Origin: Cytophagales bacterium
GTDB taxonomy: Bacteria > Bacteroidota > Bacteroidia > Cytophagales > UBA9547
Direction of reading: 5' to 3'
Length of the DNA: 21,931 nucleotides
NCBI GenBank assembly: GCA_025360395.1
Contig: JANYCH010000101.1
Location: 1 to 21,931, forward strand
Both the position numbers and the translations under genes were made by a program. Shown here in pieces: positions 1-8,618 of this stretch. Each line of letters starts with the position of its first letter. Position 1 is the stretch's first letter. The notes under the pieces were generated by a model. That model saw only the letters and a list, made by a program, of their open reading frames with translations. It was not told the DNA's origin and ran no database searches.

Positions 1-1361
1 CCACCATCTCCCAAATTGTTCAGTTTTTTCAACTGTGCAACGGTCACATTGTTGAATTTCTTAGAGATCGACCATAAGGTATCCCCTTGCCTTACCTCAT
101 AGAACTTTTTTTTTGGAGTGGGGTATAGGGTGGTTTCGTGAGCCTTTACTTTTGGCGTTTGTTTCCATATAACCAAGCGCTGCCCAGCCTTGAGTTTATG
201 GCCTTTCAAATGGTTCCAGCTTTTAATTTGAGAAACTGAAACCCTGTATTTTGAGGCAACCATCGCAAGGGTTTGACCTCTTGTAACTTTGTGATACGTC
301 CTTTTTCCAATTACTGTGCTGATAACAGGTGTTGTAAGTCGCTTATTCAACTCCACTATTTCATTTACACTTTCAGAAACGGAATCCATCAGCCAATGAC
401 GGTTTTGCCTGAAAAAATCACTTTTGTCTACTGGATATCGAAGTATATACTTGGATTCGGTATTGGGAATATAATTTCTTTTGATCTCAGGATTTAGAGC
501 AAAAATATCTTCCGAACAGATTCCCATATGCTTGCAAAGAATATCAATGTTCACATACTGGCTTACAGAGACGGTATCATAGGCCATAGGGTACTCGTAA
601 TATTCAGGGTAAAGATTATGTTCTTTATGGAAATTCATGAGATACGTTACAGCTATAAACTGAGGGACATAACTTCGCGTTTCAGCAGGAAGATAATTGT
701 ATAGCTTCCAAAAATCCTTTTTACCGTACTTTTTCACCACCCTTCCAACCACCCCAGGCCCGCAGTTATATGCAGCAAGTGCAAGTTGCCAGTCGCCAAA
801 AGAATTATAAAGGGATTTCAGATACTTACAGGCCGCTTCTGTTGACTTTTCCACATTCATTCTTTCATCAAAATGGGAATCTATCCTTAAACCCATCCAT
901 TTGCCTGTTGAGGGTATAAACTGCCAAAGCCCTAAAGCACCCGACCTCGACAAGGCTTTCGGGTTCAGGCCCGATTCTACAATGGTAAGATATTTCAATT
1001 CATCAGGCATTTTGTTCAAAGCCAGGTATTTCTCAAAAGTAGGAATGTATAAGGATTGTCTTTGCAAAATCATCCTTGCATATTCCCTGTTCCTTACCGT
1101 TAAATAATCTATAAAAGAAAACACGTGTGTGTTGAAGGTCAACTCAATTTCTCCTGAAATAGAATTTAACCTATTCCTTACTTCTGTGGCAGTGAAATCG
1201 GGAACGTAATCAAAATTAGCAAGGGCAATAGAGTCAGTCGAAATATATAAACTGTCTTCTGGTTCCAGGTTAATAAGTGGGCCTAGACCATATTGGGCAT
1301 AGGTTTTTGGTGCCTGGAACGAAACCAGGAAAGAAATGAGTATGAATTTCCAAATCCTCAT
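1..1361 (-). CDS. mltD: MltD-type lytic murein transglycosylase with LysM repeats (C-terminus beyond window)
   Basis: This envelope enzyme cleaves the glycan strands of peptidoglycan, releasing anhydromuropeptides. The ATG at 1361 opens a frame that stays open to the window edge (453 codons seen, no stop). Residues 1-23 form a signal peptide ending near TYAQ. The SLT catalytic domain spans about residues 100-230; its glutamate is E129 in TIVESGLNP, followed by SRSGALGLWQF and AYNCGPG, the usual family 1 motifs. A divergent LysM-like stretch follows the catalytic domain, then a clear LysM near residues 356-400 (begins YHKVTRGQTL) and a second from about 416 (YEVRQGDTLWSIS) that reaches the edge. 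It is the last gene of tatA-gatA-mltD, 26 bases after gatA, so probably cotranscribed. The family assignment is firm. Only the C-terminal end and number of LysM copies are unknown. Confidence 0.93.
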   Translation of the reverse strand, partial: MRIWKFILISFLVSFQAPKTYAQYGLGPLINLEPEDSLYISTDSIALANFDYVPDFTATEVRNRLNSISGEIELTFNTHVFSFIDYLTVRNREYARMILQRQSLYIPTFEKYLALNKMPDELKYLTIVESGLNPKALSRSGALGLWQFIPSTGKWMGLRIDSHFDERMNVEKSTEAACKYLKSLYNSFGDWQLALAAYNCGPGVVGRVVKKYGKKDFWKLYNYLPAETRSYVPQFIAVTYLMNFHKEHNLYPEYYEYPMAYDTVSVSQYVNIDILCKHMGICSEDIFALNPEIKRNYIPNTESKYILRYPVDKSDFFRQNRHWLMDSVSESVNEIVELNKRLTTPVISTVIGKRTYHKVTRGQTLAMVASKYRVSVSQIKSWNHLKGHKLKAGQRLVIWKQTPKVKAHETTLYPTPKKKFYEVRQGDTLWSISKKFNNVTVAQLKKLNNLGDG

Positions 1362-1387
1362 ATTAAATAAACCTCTCCTTTCCAGAA

Positions 1388-2809
1388 TCAGTTCAGATTT
1401 AAAAGATAATCAGAAAACGACAAAAGTTTGTTTTCAGTAAATGAAGCACTTATAATTTGCAAACCAATTGGCATTCCATTGCTGTCGACTCCATTTGGGA
1501 TAGAAATAGCAGGGATTCCGGCAATGTTAGCTTGAACTGTAAAAACATCGGCAAGGTACATTGCAAGTGCATCTTTGGAAAACTGGTTTATTTTGAAAGC
1601 AGTTGTAGGAGCACTTGGCATGATAATAAAATCAAATTCTGCCAGAAGCTCGTCTGTTTTATCTTTAATCAAACGCCTTACTTTTTGGGCTTTGGTATAA
1701 TAAGCATCGTAATAACTCGCGCTTAAAACGAAAGTTCCCAGCATGATCCGTTTTTTAACTTCCTCTCCAAAACCTTCTGCACGCGATTTTTTATACATTC
1801 CCAAAAGATCGGTTTGTTCTTTGGTCCTGTGACCATATCGCACCCCATCAAAACGGGAAAGGTTGGAACTTGCTTCTGCTGTTGTAAGGATATAATATAC
1901 TGGCAGGATGTAATCCAGAAAAGGGATTTCTACTTCATGAAGGTCGTGTCCTTGTGCTTTTAATTTGGCAATTGAACCCAGTGTTTTTTCTTTTACTGAG
2001 GCGCTTACACCATTTCCAATACCTTCCTTCAGATATCCTATTTTTAGTTTTTTAGGAATAGGGAAACCTTTACTGTATTGCTCAACTTCTTTGAAAGAAA
2101 CAGTACTGTCAAAATCATCTGCACCAGCTATGATCTCCAGTAACAAAGCATTATCTTCAATGGACCTTGTAAATATGCCAATACAGTCGAAAGATGAGGC
2201 ATAAGCAACTAATCCCCATCTGGAAATACGGGAATATGTGGGTTTTAAACCAATAACACCACAAAAAGAAGCTGGCTGACGAACTGAACCACCGGTATCG
2301 GAGCCAAGTGACGCAAGGCAAAAATCTGCCTGAACGGCCACTGCAGAACCGCCTGAAGAACCACCTGGAACACAGGTATTGTCAGCATCGTTTAAAACAG
2401 GACCAAATGACGAATTTTCATTTGATGAACCCATGGCAAATTCATCGCAGTTTTGTCTACCTATGATAATTGCATCTTCTCTCAAAAGTCTGTCAATAAC
2501 GGTGGCGTTGAATTGTGCCTCAAAGCCATTCAGGATCTGGCTCGCCGCCTGTAAACCATGCCCTTTGTGGCTAATGACATCTTTAATGCCTATTACCATT
2601 CCGGCAAGTTTGCCCGCTGTTCCGTTTTTCAATTTGGCATCAATAAGTTTAGCTTCCTTTAAAGCTTCTTCGGAATAGACTTCCAGAAAAACATTGAGGT
2701 GTTTCTTTTTATTGATGTTTTCAAGATAATAATTGACGAGTGTTTCACAGGTCAGGTTTCCTGAAAGAATTTCCTTGCGTATTTCTGTAAGTGAATTAAA
2801 ACGTTTCAA
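1388..2809 (-). CDS. gatA: Glutamyl-tRNA(Gln) amidotransferase subunit A
   Basis: This is the amidase subunit of GatCAB. It releases ammonia from glutamine so that Glu-tRNA(Gln), and often Asp-tRNA(Asn), is converted to the amide form in the cytoplasm. The 473 residues match the family length. The amidase signature is complete: catalytic K76 (GIKD), cis-serine S151 in PGGSSGGS and nucleophile S175 in GSDTGGSVRQP. Their spacing matches that known for GatA. The predicted start is TTG at 2809, ten bases after the tatA stop; no ATG lies in frame nearby, and the protein should begin about here by family comparison. gatB and gatC are not in the window, so the complex must be encoded elsewhere. A stand-alone amidase is a less likely alternative, given the close fit to GatA. 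Confidence 0.93.
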   Translation of the reverse strand: MKRFNSLTEIRKEILSGNLTCETLVNYYLENINKKKHLNVFLEVYSEEALKEAKLIDAKLKNGTAGKLAGMVIGIKDVISHKGHGLQAASQILNGFEAQFNATVIDRLLREDAIIIGRQNCDEFAMGSSNENSSFGPVLNDADNTCVPGGSSGGSAVAVQADFCLASLGSDTGGSVRQPASFCGVIGLKPTYSRISRWGLVAYASSFDCIGIFTRSIEDNALLLEIIAGADDFDSTVSFKEVEQYSKGFPIPKKLKIGYLKEGIGNGVSASVKEKTLGSIAKLKAQGHDLHEVEIPFLDYILPVYYILTTAEASSNLSRFDGVRYGHRTKEQTDLLGMYKKSRAEGFGEEVKKRIMLGTFVLSASYYDAYYTKAQKVRRLIKDKTDELLAEFDFIIMPSAPTTAFKINQFSKDALAMYLADVFTVQANIAGIPAISIPNGVDSNGMPIGLQIISASFTENKLLSFSDYLLNLN

Positions 2810-2819
2810 GACAAAGAAT

Positions 2820-3032
2820 TTAGTTCTGGCTTTTAGGATCTTCCATCCCTTTTTCTATTTCTGATTTGATATCTTTAGAAGCATCTTTAAATTCCCTGAT
2901 CCCTCTTCCCAATCCTTTTGCAAGTTCTGGTATCTTTTTTGCACCAAATAAAAGAATAACAATGAGAAGTATAAGGATAATCTCGGGCATACCTAAACCC
3001 CCAAGAAACAATAAGACGTTAGTTAACAGCAT
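2820..3032 (-). CDS. tatA: Sec-independent (twin-arginine) translocase protein, TatA/E family
   Basis: TatA forms the pore-like component of the twin-arginine pathway, which exports folded proteins across the inner membrane. The 70-residue protein has a short N-terminal extension, one membrane helix at about residues 16-30, the hallmark FGAKKIPELAKGLG hinge and amphipathic helix, and a charged, mostly helical tail. Its short length and hinge favour TatA/E over TatB. The ATG at 3032 lies about 30 bases from an exact TAnnTTTG promoter element. It is the first gene of the tatA-gatA-mltD operon. tatC is not visible here. Housekeeping genes beside it suggest a stable operon rather than a dedicated export cassette. 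Confidence 0.93.
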   Translation of the reverse strand: MLLTNVLLFLGGLGMPEIILILLIVILLFGAKKIPELAKGLGRGIREFKDASKDIKSEIEKGMEDPKSQN

Positions 3033-3060
3033 TTTGCGATGATTTTGACTGTAAATATAA

Positions 3061-3068
3061 CAAATATA
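3061..3068 (-). promoter_or_regulatory. Putative -7 promoter element for tatA-gatA-mltD
   Basis: On the minus strand this reads TATATTTG, an exact match to the Bacteroidota sigma-factor -7 consensus TAnnTTTG. It would place the transcript start about 20 bases before the tatA ATG. No clear TTTG -33 box is seen at the expected distance, so support is moderate. Confidence 0.5.
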
Positions 3069-3155
3069 GTTGGCAATAGTGTCAGAACTGCTGCCTTAAA
3101 GCTTAATTCAATACAGACGAGAGTTGATAATAGTAGCGGGTTTTTACTTTCGGGC

Positions 3156-3163
3156 TATTTTTG
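3156..3163 (+). promoter_or_regulatory. Putative -7 promoter element for the 3191-4240 gene
   Basis: TATTTTTG exactly fits the TAnnTTTG consensus and lies 27 bases before the ATG of the divergent secreted-protein gene. No convincing -33 box is present. Together with the minus-strand element at 3061-3068 it makes a divergent promoter region. Confidence 0.5.
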
Positions 3164-3190
3164 TTTTATTGTACAATCTTTTAAATCTAT

Positions 3191-4240
3191 ATGAAAATAA
3201 GGTTGTTTTTTGTCTTTTTGCTACATCTCATTTTTATTGCAAGGGGTCAATTCTATTACCCTTTAAAACAGGATGCAGCGGATTTTTCAAAAAGGACATT
3301 GCTGGTTCAAATCCAGGAAGAAGAGCCATCGATTATCAAAAAACTGGAGAAACTTTATACTGATAACACTGAGCTGGAAAAAAAGCGAAGTGATTATAAA
3401 GAGTTGATAAACAGACATAATGAATGGATTAAGTTGGCAATTAGCAAATATTATAAGATCAACAGCAGAATAGAATTTAAAACCAAATCGGACATAGATG
3501 ATATTTTAAAAGATGTAAAAGTTCTAAGAAAATACGCCGTCCTTAATACGGGTTGGAAAAATGAATATCAGTATAAAGGATCAGTAAGCAATCTTGTAGA
3601 ATTGTATGGTTTAGTAGCTTATGTTGCAGAAGCCAGTGACAGGCATATTGCCGACCTGAGGCGTGACCGTGACCGTAAAACAGATTATATCTTCAAAATA
3701 ATGTTTCCAACAGATGATATAGTGCTTTCTGATTTTGTTTTCGCCATTCAACAATTCAATTTTCACATCAACCTTGCAGCCTCCATTGGCCCTACACTTG
3801 AACGTTACAGAACTTTGCCTTATTTACCTAAATTTAATAAGGCAGGTTTTGAGGTAATAAAACAAAAAACGCTTTTACTACCTCAATCGAGTATTGCCCC
3901 AGAGATTCAGGATACCATGAAATCTGCATACGGATATCCTTTACAATATGTATCAGGTAAGTTTTATGAGGAGGCAATTGACCATCAGTTTGCCCGTCAT
4001 ACTTATATTACCATGGCATGGAGCGACCGGCAAATGGCATTTGCTTATTTTGTGGTAAATGCTTCTGAAGGAATAATCCTTGCTGAATTGGGGAAAAAAC
4101 CTCAGGATGTAGGATTTGAAAATTATGCCTTGGGAAAGAATAAATCTGAAGAAGGCTATGTGGATTACAAGCAAAAGATGGGCTTTTCTTTTGTGAATTT
4201 GATTGAGATTAAGAAAATCCTGGAGCTTCCTGGTAAATAA
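3191..4240 (+). CDS. Secreted protein of unknown function
   Basis: I do not recognise the family. The 349-residue protein begins with a clear signal peptide (MKIRLFFVFLLHLIFIARGQ, cleavage near residue 20), so it should be exported to the periplasm or beyond. Residues about 40-75 are rich in charged residues and likely helical or coiled coil. The rest is mixed charged and aromatic sequence with no membrane helix, no repeated unit, no obvious metal-binding or catalytic motif and no C-terminal sorting domain. It has its own promoter facing away from tatA and ends at a strong terminator shared with glyA, so it is probably monocistronic. Base composition resembles its neighbours. A lineage-restricted envelope protein is the simplest guess, but nothing in the sequence fixes a function. 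Confidence 0.85.
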   Translation: MKIRLFFVFLLHLIFIARGQFYYPLKQDAADFSKRTLLVQIQEEEPSIIKKLEKLYTDNTELEKKRSDYKELINRHNEWIKLAISKYYKINSRIEFKTKSDIDDILKDVKVLRKYAVLNTGWKNEYQYKGSVSNLVELYGLVAYVAEASDRHIADLRRDRDRKTDYIFKIMFPTDDIVLSDFVFAIQQFNFHINLAASIGPTLERYRTLPYLPKFNKAGFEVIKQKTLLLPQSSIAPEIQDTMKSAYGYPLQYVSGKFYEEAIDHQFARHTYITMAWSDRQMAFAYFVVNASEGIILAELGKKPQDVGFENYALGKNKSEEGYVDYKQKMGFSFVNLIEIKKILELPGK

Positions 4241-4270
4241 AAAGGCCTTCCGGAATACCGAAAGGCCTTT
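4241..4270. terminator. Bidirectional terminator between the secreted-protein gene and glyA
   Basis: Two 13-base arms (4241-4253 and 4258-4270) form a near-perfect hairpin with an AATA loop. The one imperfect pair is a C-A mismatch in the plus transcript and a G-U wobble in the minus transcript. Each arm ends in an A or T tract, giving a U tract in both directions. It begins directly after the stop codon at 4240 and lies 23 bases beyond the glyA stop, as expected for convergent genes. Confidence 0.85.
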
Positions 4271-4293
4271 TGCAAATTCTATTTTTTTAATAA

Positions 4294-5580
4294 TTACATT
4301 TTAAACAAAGGATAACCTTCCATCCATTTGTTTACTTCTTTGCGAACTTCTCCGATAATGGTTTCATTATCATGGTTCATCAAAGTTTTATCTATCAGCT
4401 GGCTTATTTTTACCATGTCGTTTTCTTTGAATCCACGAGTAGTAATTGCGGCAGTTCCAACGCGCATTCCTGAAGTTACAAAAGGAGATTTGTCATCAAA
4501 AGGCACTGCATTTTTATTGATCGTAATTTCTGCTTTACCTAAAGTTTCCTGCGCAAGTTTTCCTGTCAGGTTTTTAGATCTTAAGTCAATCAGCATCAAA
4601 TGGTTGTCTGTTCCACCAGAGATAACTTTATAGCCCATGTCTACAAATGTCTGACACATAACCGCTGCATTGCTCTTCACCTGCTTTACGTAATCTGAAT
4701 ATTCTGGTGTAAGTGCTTCGCTAAAGGCTACAGCTTTAGCAGCAATAACATGTTCCAGCGGGCCGCCTTGTGTTCCAGGGAAAACACCTGAATCTAATAA
4801 TGCTGACATCAACCTCAATTCTCCTTTTGGGGTTTTCAAACCAAACGGGTTTTCAAAATCATTGCCAAGCATAATAAGTCCGCCTCTTGGGCCACGAAGT
4901 GTTTTGTGAGTTGTTGTCGTTACAATGTGGCAATATTGCATTGGGTTGTTCAGCAAACCTTTTGCAATAAGTCCTGCTGGGTGAGAAATATCCGCCATTA
5001 ACAAGGCACCAATAGAGTCTGCTATTTCTCTTAGTTTTTTATAGTCCCAATCTCTTGAATAGGCAGAAGCACCACAGATAAGTAATTTAGGCCTTTCTTT
5101 TTGTGCAACGTCATTTACTTTGTTCCAGTCGATAAGGCCGGTTTCCGGTTCTACACCATAAAAGAAAGGCTGATATAATTTACCAGAAAAATTTACCGGC
5201 GAACCATGGGTAAGGTGGCCACCGTGAGATAGGTCAAAACCCAGGATTTTATCTCCCGGATTCAGGCAAGCCAACATAACAGCAGCATTTGCCTGTGCAC
5301 CTGAGTGAGGCTGAACATTGGCCCATTCTGCACCAAAAAGTTCTTTTACACGGTCAATGGCAATTTGCTCTACTTCATCTACAATCTCGCAGCCTCCATA
5401 ATAGCGTTTGCCTGGAAGCCCTTCTGCATATTTATTGGTAAGCACGCTGCCCATTGCTTCCATAACCTGCTCTGAAACAAAGTTTTCAGATGCTATAAGT
5501 TCGATGCCATGCAACTGGCGTTTTTTTTCGGCCGAAATAAGGTCGAAAATTTGTGTGTCTCTTATTGATGTTGCTATCAT
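4294..5580 (-). CDS. glyA: Serine hydroxymethyltransferase
   Basis: This PLP enzyme converts serine and tetrahydrofolate to glycine and 5,10-methylene-tetrahydrofolate, the main source of one-carbon units. The 428 residues match the bacterial family. Visible signatures include the N-terminal ELIASENFVS, the YAEGLPGKRYYGG substrate loop, and VTTTTHKTLRGPRGG, where K226 forms the internal aldimine with PLP. The start is ATG at 5580. The gene has its own spacer upstream (238 bases, separating it from menD) and ends at the shared terminator, so it is probably a single-gene unit. One-carbon units from GlyA feed purine and methionine synthesis, and purKE and metX-hom lie in the same window, though not in the same operon. 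Confidence 0.98.
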   Translation of the reverse strand: MIATSIRDTQIFDLISAEKKRQLHGIELIASENFVSEQVMEAMGSVLTNKYAEGLPGKRYYGGCEIVDEVEQIAIDRVKELFGAEWANVQPHSGAQANAAVMLACLNPGDKILGFDLSHGGHLTHGSPVNFSGKLYQPFFYGVEPETGLIDWNKVNDVAQKERPKLLICGASAYSRDWDYKKLREIADSIGALLMADISHPAGLIAKGLLNNPMQYCHIVTTTTHKTLRGPRGGLIMLGNDFENPFGLKTPKGELRLMSALLDSGVFPGTQGGPLEHVIAAKAVAFSEALTPEYSDYVKQVKSNAAVMCQTFVDMGYKVISGGTDNHLMLIDLRSKNLTGKLAQETLGKAEITINKNAVPFDDKSPFVTSGMRVGTAAITTRGFKENDMVKISQLIDKTLMNHDNETIIGEVRKEVNKWMEGYPLFKM

Positions 5581-5818
5581 GTTGGGATGTTGAATTATAA
5601 TCCGGAAGAACGAACTGTAAAGTTACGGTTAAAGGTTTTATAATAAAAGAATTGAAAAGGATGACGTTGGATTTGGTTAAAAAATCTGGGTAAAGGCTAA
5701 CCGGAGACTATTAACTTATATAAATTGGTCTTATGCATATGAGTGGGAGAAATTATATCTGTTTGATATTTACCAGTTGAACTTTTTTACAGAAAACCTT
5801 GAACTTCTCCCAAAGGAG

Positions 5819-7534
5819 TTAATGGTTTGATATTTCTAATGATGGGGCCGCCTTCAAATAGGTTGAAAACCCCTTCAATGCTGAAACATTATTGGCCGGT
5901 ACGGTCATTACTTCAAGTATTGAACAACGATCCTGATTGAAGAGCTCTTGAAAAACTTTTTTAATTGATCCTGAATCAACGCACCTTAGGTATTTTACAC
6001 CAAAACCCTCTGCCAGAAATTTTATTGATCTGGTATGGGTTGTCTCAAAATATTTTTGGCTCTCAGGCAGGTGTGAAGGCCCGTCAATCATACTGAAGAT
6101 ATTACCAGACATATTGTTAAGTACAATAATCTTTAAATTGGTTGGAAGTGATTCCTGAAATAAAGCATTGCTGTCATAAAAAAACGCTAGGTCTCCAATT
6201 AATAATGTAATCTGTTTAGTGGTTTTATATGCAGCACCTATTGCGGTGCTAAGGCAACCATCAATTCCGCTTGTTCCCCTGTTGCTGTGAACTTCTATGT
6301 ATTTATAAAGTCCTATCATATTTACATAGCGTATAGGCATGCTGTTAGCTACATGCAGGATACTGTTATTCGGTAGGTGCTGAAGCAAGGAAAACACAAT
6401 ACCGAAATCGGAATGAGGAAGGGTTTTTTGATATGTTTCTAAATGAATTTCTATATTTTCTTCAGCTCTGGTCCATTTTTCAACAAAACTATCATTTCTT
6501 TCTGTATCCAAACCGCTGGCAGTCCGATTGGCTTTTTTCAGAAATGCAAAAGGGGAGACGGGAATGTGCCTTGTTAATGAACCAAATGTATCAGGACAAT
6601 TATCACCTTCCGAAATATGCCAATGCTGCGAAGGCTTTTGTTTTCTGAGAAATAGTTTTAAATGTTTTGAAATAAGCGAACCTCCAATGCTGATAAGCAG
6701 ATCGGGTTTTAAGTCTTCTACTTCATTTAAAGATAAATTAGAAAGAAACAGATCCTGATGACGGATAAAATCTGTCTTAAGGAAGTGGGCATTGCCGGTT
6801 ACATCGGCGATAAGTGGAATTCCGGAACCTTCAATGAACAGTCTGAGTTCCTTAATAAAGTCCTGATTATAAGGGAGCTGTCCAAGTACTAAAATCTTTT
6901 TATCAGCATTATTAAACTCATTTTTTATATTCTCCCATTCTGAAGGAAGAATTTTATCATAAGTTTCTGTTCTCTGAATAATCCTCGTCTTTGAATAGAT
7001 AATTTCTGCATCATCAGCTGGATAAAGAGGTTCTTTAAGTGGAACATTTACATGGACGGGGCCTTTAAGTGCATTTTGTGAAAGGTTGATCGCTTCATTT
7101 ATTGTTCTGTTAATATACCATACAGAATCCGGACTGTATTCTGCCGGAAGCTGATATGATTTTTTAACATGGTTTCCATAAAGGTTTTGTTGCCTGATAG
7201 TTTGTCCGTCACCCTGATCTGTCCATTCCGGGGGCCTGTCTGCTGTCAGGATTAATAGCGGAATATTAAGGTAAAAAGCTTCTGCGATGGCAGGTGCAAA
7301 ATTTAAGGCGGCTGTCCCGGAAGTGCAAACCAGGGCAACTGTTTTGCCGGAAGTTAAAGCCATGCCTAATGCCATATAAGCGGCGCACCGCTCGTCTAAA
7401 ACAACATGTTTCTGTATTCCCGAATGTCTGCTAAATGCCAGGACCAGCGGGGCTGATCTTGACCCCGGAGAAATAATAACTGTGTCAATTTTTTTCTGAA
7501 AGCAGATTTCAGCTATGTCGTAAATTGCCTGCAC
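5819..7534 (-). CDS. menD: 2-succinyl-5-enolpyruvyl-6-hydroxy-3-cyclohexene-1-carboxylate synthase (MenD)
   Basis: MenD is the ThDP-dependent enzyme that joins isochorismate and 2-oxoglutarate in menaquinone synthesis. The 571 residues carry the N-terminal ISPGSRSAPL motif, the ThDP-activating glutamate E48 in LDERCAAYMALG, CTSGTAALN, the TADRPPE motif, and the C-terminal metal and ThDP motif GDLAFFYDSN at about 447-456. The start is GTG at 7534. It is the only usable start after the in-frame stop that ends rnz, and the protein then begins where homologues do. It lies 15 bases after rnz and is probably cotranscribed with it. Other men genes are not in the window. Menaquinone as the electron acceptor fits the nuoC gene found later in the window. 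Confidence 0.96.
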   Translation of the reverse strand: MQAIYDIAEICFQKKIDTVIISPGSRSAPLVLAFSRHSGIQKHVVLDERCAAYMALGMALTSGKTVALVCTSGTAALNFAPAIAEAFYLNIPLLILTADRPPEWTDQGDGQTIRQQNLYGNHVKKSYQLPAEYSPDSVWYINRTINEAINLSQNALKGPVHVNVPLKEPLYPADDAEIIYSKTRIIQRTETYDKILPSEWENIKNEFNNADKKILVLGQLPYNQDFIKELRLFIEGSGIPLIADVTGNAHFLKTDFIRHQDLFLSNLSLNEVEDLKPDLLISIGGSLISKHLKLFLRKQKPSQHWHISEGDNCPDTFGSLTRHIPVSPFAFLKKANRTASGLDTERNDSFVEKWTRAEENIEIHLETYQKTLPHSDFGIVFSLLQHLPNNSILHVANSMPIRYVNMIGLYKYIEVHSNRGTSGIDGCLSTAIGAAYKTTKQITLLIGDLAFFYDSNALFQESLPTNLKIIVLNNMSGNIFSMIDGPSHLPESQKYFETTHTRSIKFLAEGFGVKYLRCVDSGSIKKVFQELFNQDRCSILEVMTVPANNVSALKGFSTYLKAAPSLEISNH

Positions 7535-7549
7535 AGGATTTTTGTAGAA

Positions 7550-8455
7550 TTAAATAGTTATTGTTTTCCCTTCAATGGCAGGGACTGTGTTTTCAAATAT
7601 TGCCTTTGCTTCATTTAAATGAGCAAGAAAATCTTCATAGCGGGAAGATAAGTGCCCTATAACCAGTTTTTTAACGTTGGCTTTTTGGGCCATGGTTGCT
7701 GCTTCGCCCGCAGTAGCGTGGTTGTTTCTTAATGCTTTTACCTTATGTTCTTCCAGGTAAGTAGCTTCATGGTAAAGTAAATCAGCCCCCTCAATATAGG
7801 GAACAATATTTTCATCATACACAGTATCAGAACAATAGGCATACCGACGGGCTGGTTCTGGTGGATAGGTGTAGTTATTAACAGCAAATTTTATGTTGCC
7901 TTGATCAACTACATTATTTCCGTTTTTTAAAATCACCATCTCATCAACAGTCAAATCAGATACTTTTTCCTTAACGAGTTTTAAAAGTCCTGGTTTTTCT
8001 TCTGCAATATAACCGAAAGCCTGGATACCATGTTTAAGCGGAAAGGTATAAAAAGAGGCATAATTGTCCTGGTAAATATTTTGTTTCTCAAGGCTATTTA
8101 ATTCATGGATAAACAAGTCAAAGGCCAAAACAGTATTGGAGATTTTAAAATTCAGGGTGATAATGTCATTCAGGCCGGCAGGTCCAAAAACCTGTATAGA
8201 ACTTTTTCTGCCAAGAAGTGACATGGTTGAGATTAAGCCCACCAAACCATAATAATGGTCGCCATGAAGGTGTGAAATGAAAATAACTTCGATTTTATTG
8301 ATGTTTATTTTCTCTTCAATCAAACGATATTGAGTTCCTTCGCCACAATCAATCAAATATATATGTTCATTTATAGAAACTAACTGGGCAGAATGATGCC
8401 TTCCTTTCAATGGAGTTGCTGAACCAGCACCCAGGATTTTGATAGTGAAACTCAT
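7550..8455 (-). CDS. rnz: Ribonuclease Z
   Basis: RNase Z is a zinc-dependent endonuclease that trims the 3' trailer of tRNA precursors. The 301 residues match the short (RNase Z-S) form. The metallo-beta-lactamase core has HLHGDH at 62-67, then H142 in PLKHGIQAFGY, D210 in CSDT, H247 in NNHATAGEAA and H268 in IGHLSSRY, the full zinc-binding set. The region between strands at about 145-190 corresponds to the flexible arm that holds tRNA. The ATG at 8455 is used. The gene heads a two-gene unit with menD and diverges from purK across a 163-base spacer. Confidence 0.97.
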   Translation of the reverse strand: MSFTIKILGAGSATPLKGRHHSAQLVSINEHIYLIDCGEGTQYRLIEEKININKIEVIFISHLHGDHYYGLVGLISTMSLLGRKSSIQVFGPAGLNDIITLNFKISNTVLAFDLFIHELNSLEKQNIYQDNYASFYTFPLKHGIQAFGYIAEEKPGLLKLVKEKVSDLTVDEMVILKNGNNVVDQGNIKFAVNNYTYPPEPARRYAYCSDTVYDENIVPYIEGADLLYHEATYLEEHKVKALRNNHATAGEAATMAQKANVKKLVIGHLSSRYEDFLAHLNEAKAIFENTVPAIEGKTITI

Positions 8456-8583
8456 TGAGGGAAATTACAATTAAAAAGTATGTTGTTCAAAACCTGACAA
8501 CCAAATTAGCATTAAAAATTTAACAGTCTTTTAGATAATAAAGAAATCCAGACATTCAATAATTGTAAGTGTGGTTTGGAGAG

Positions 8584-8614
8584 TTTGGTACCTAATCAAA
8601 CCTTCCTATTTTTG
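8584..8614 (+). promoter_or_regulatory. Promoter of purKE, probably giving a nearly leaderless mRNA
   Basis: TTTG at 8584-8587 and TATTTTTG at 8607-8614 match both Bacteroidota promoter boxes (-33 TTTG and -7 TAnnTTTG) with a 19-base spacer. This is the most complete promoter in the window. The purK ATG starts only 4 bases after the -7 element, so transcription would begin at or within a few bases of the start codon. Confidence 0.7.
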
Positions 8615-8618
8615 CGGA

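Noticed and set aside
273..497. Plus-strand 74-codon frame within the mltD region
   Set aside because: It lies opposite the LysM and linker region of mltD, has no promoter and gives no recognisable protein.
5793..5818. Terminator hairpin just after menD
   Set aside because: Only a four-base CTCC/GGAG stem can form and no T tract follows directly.
8571..8618. 16-codon upstream extension of purK from the ATG at 8571
   Set aside because: It contains the complete promoter (8584-8614) and lies ahead of the normal PurK N-terminus; the ATG at 8619 fits better.
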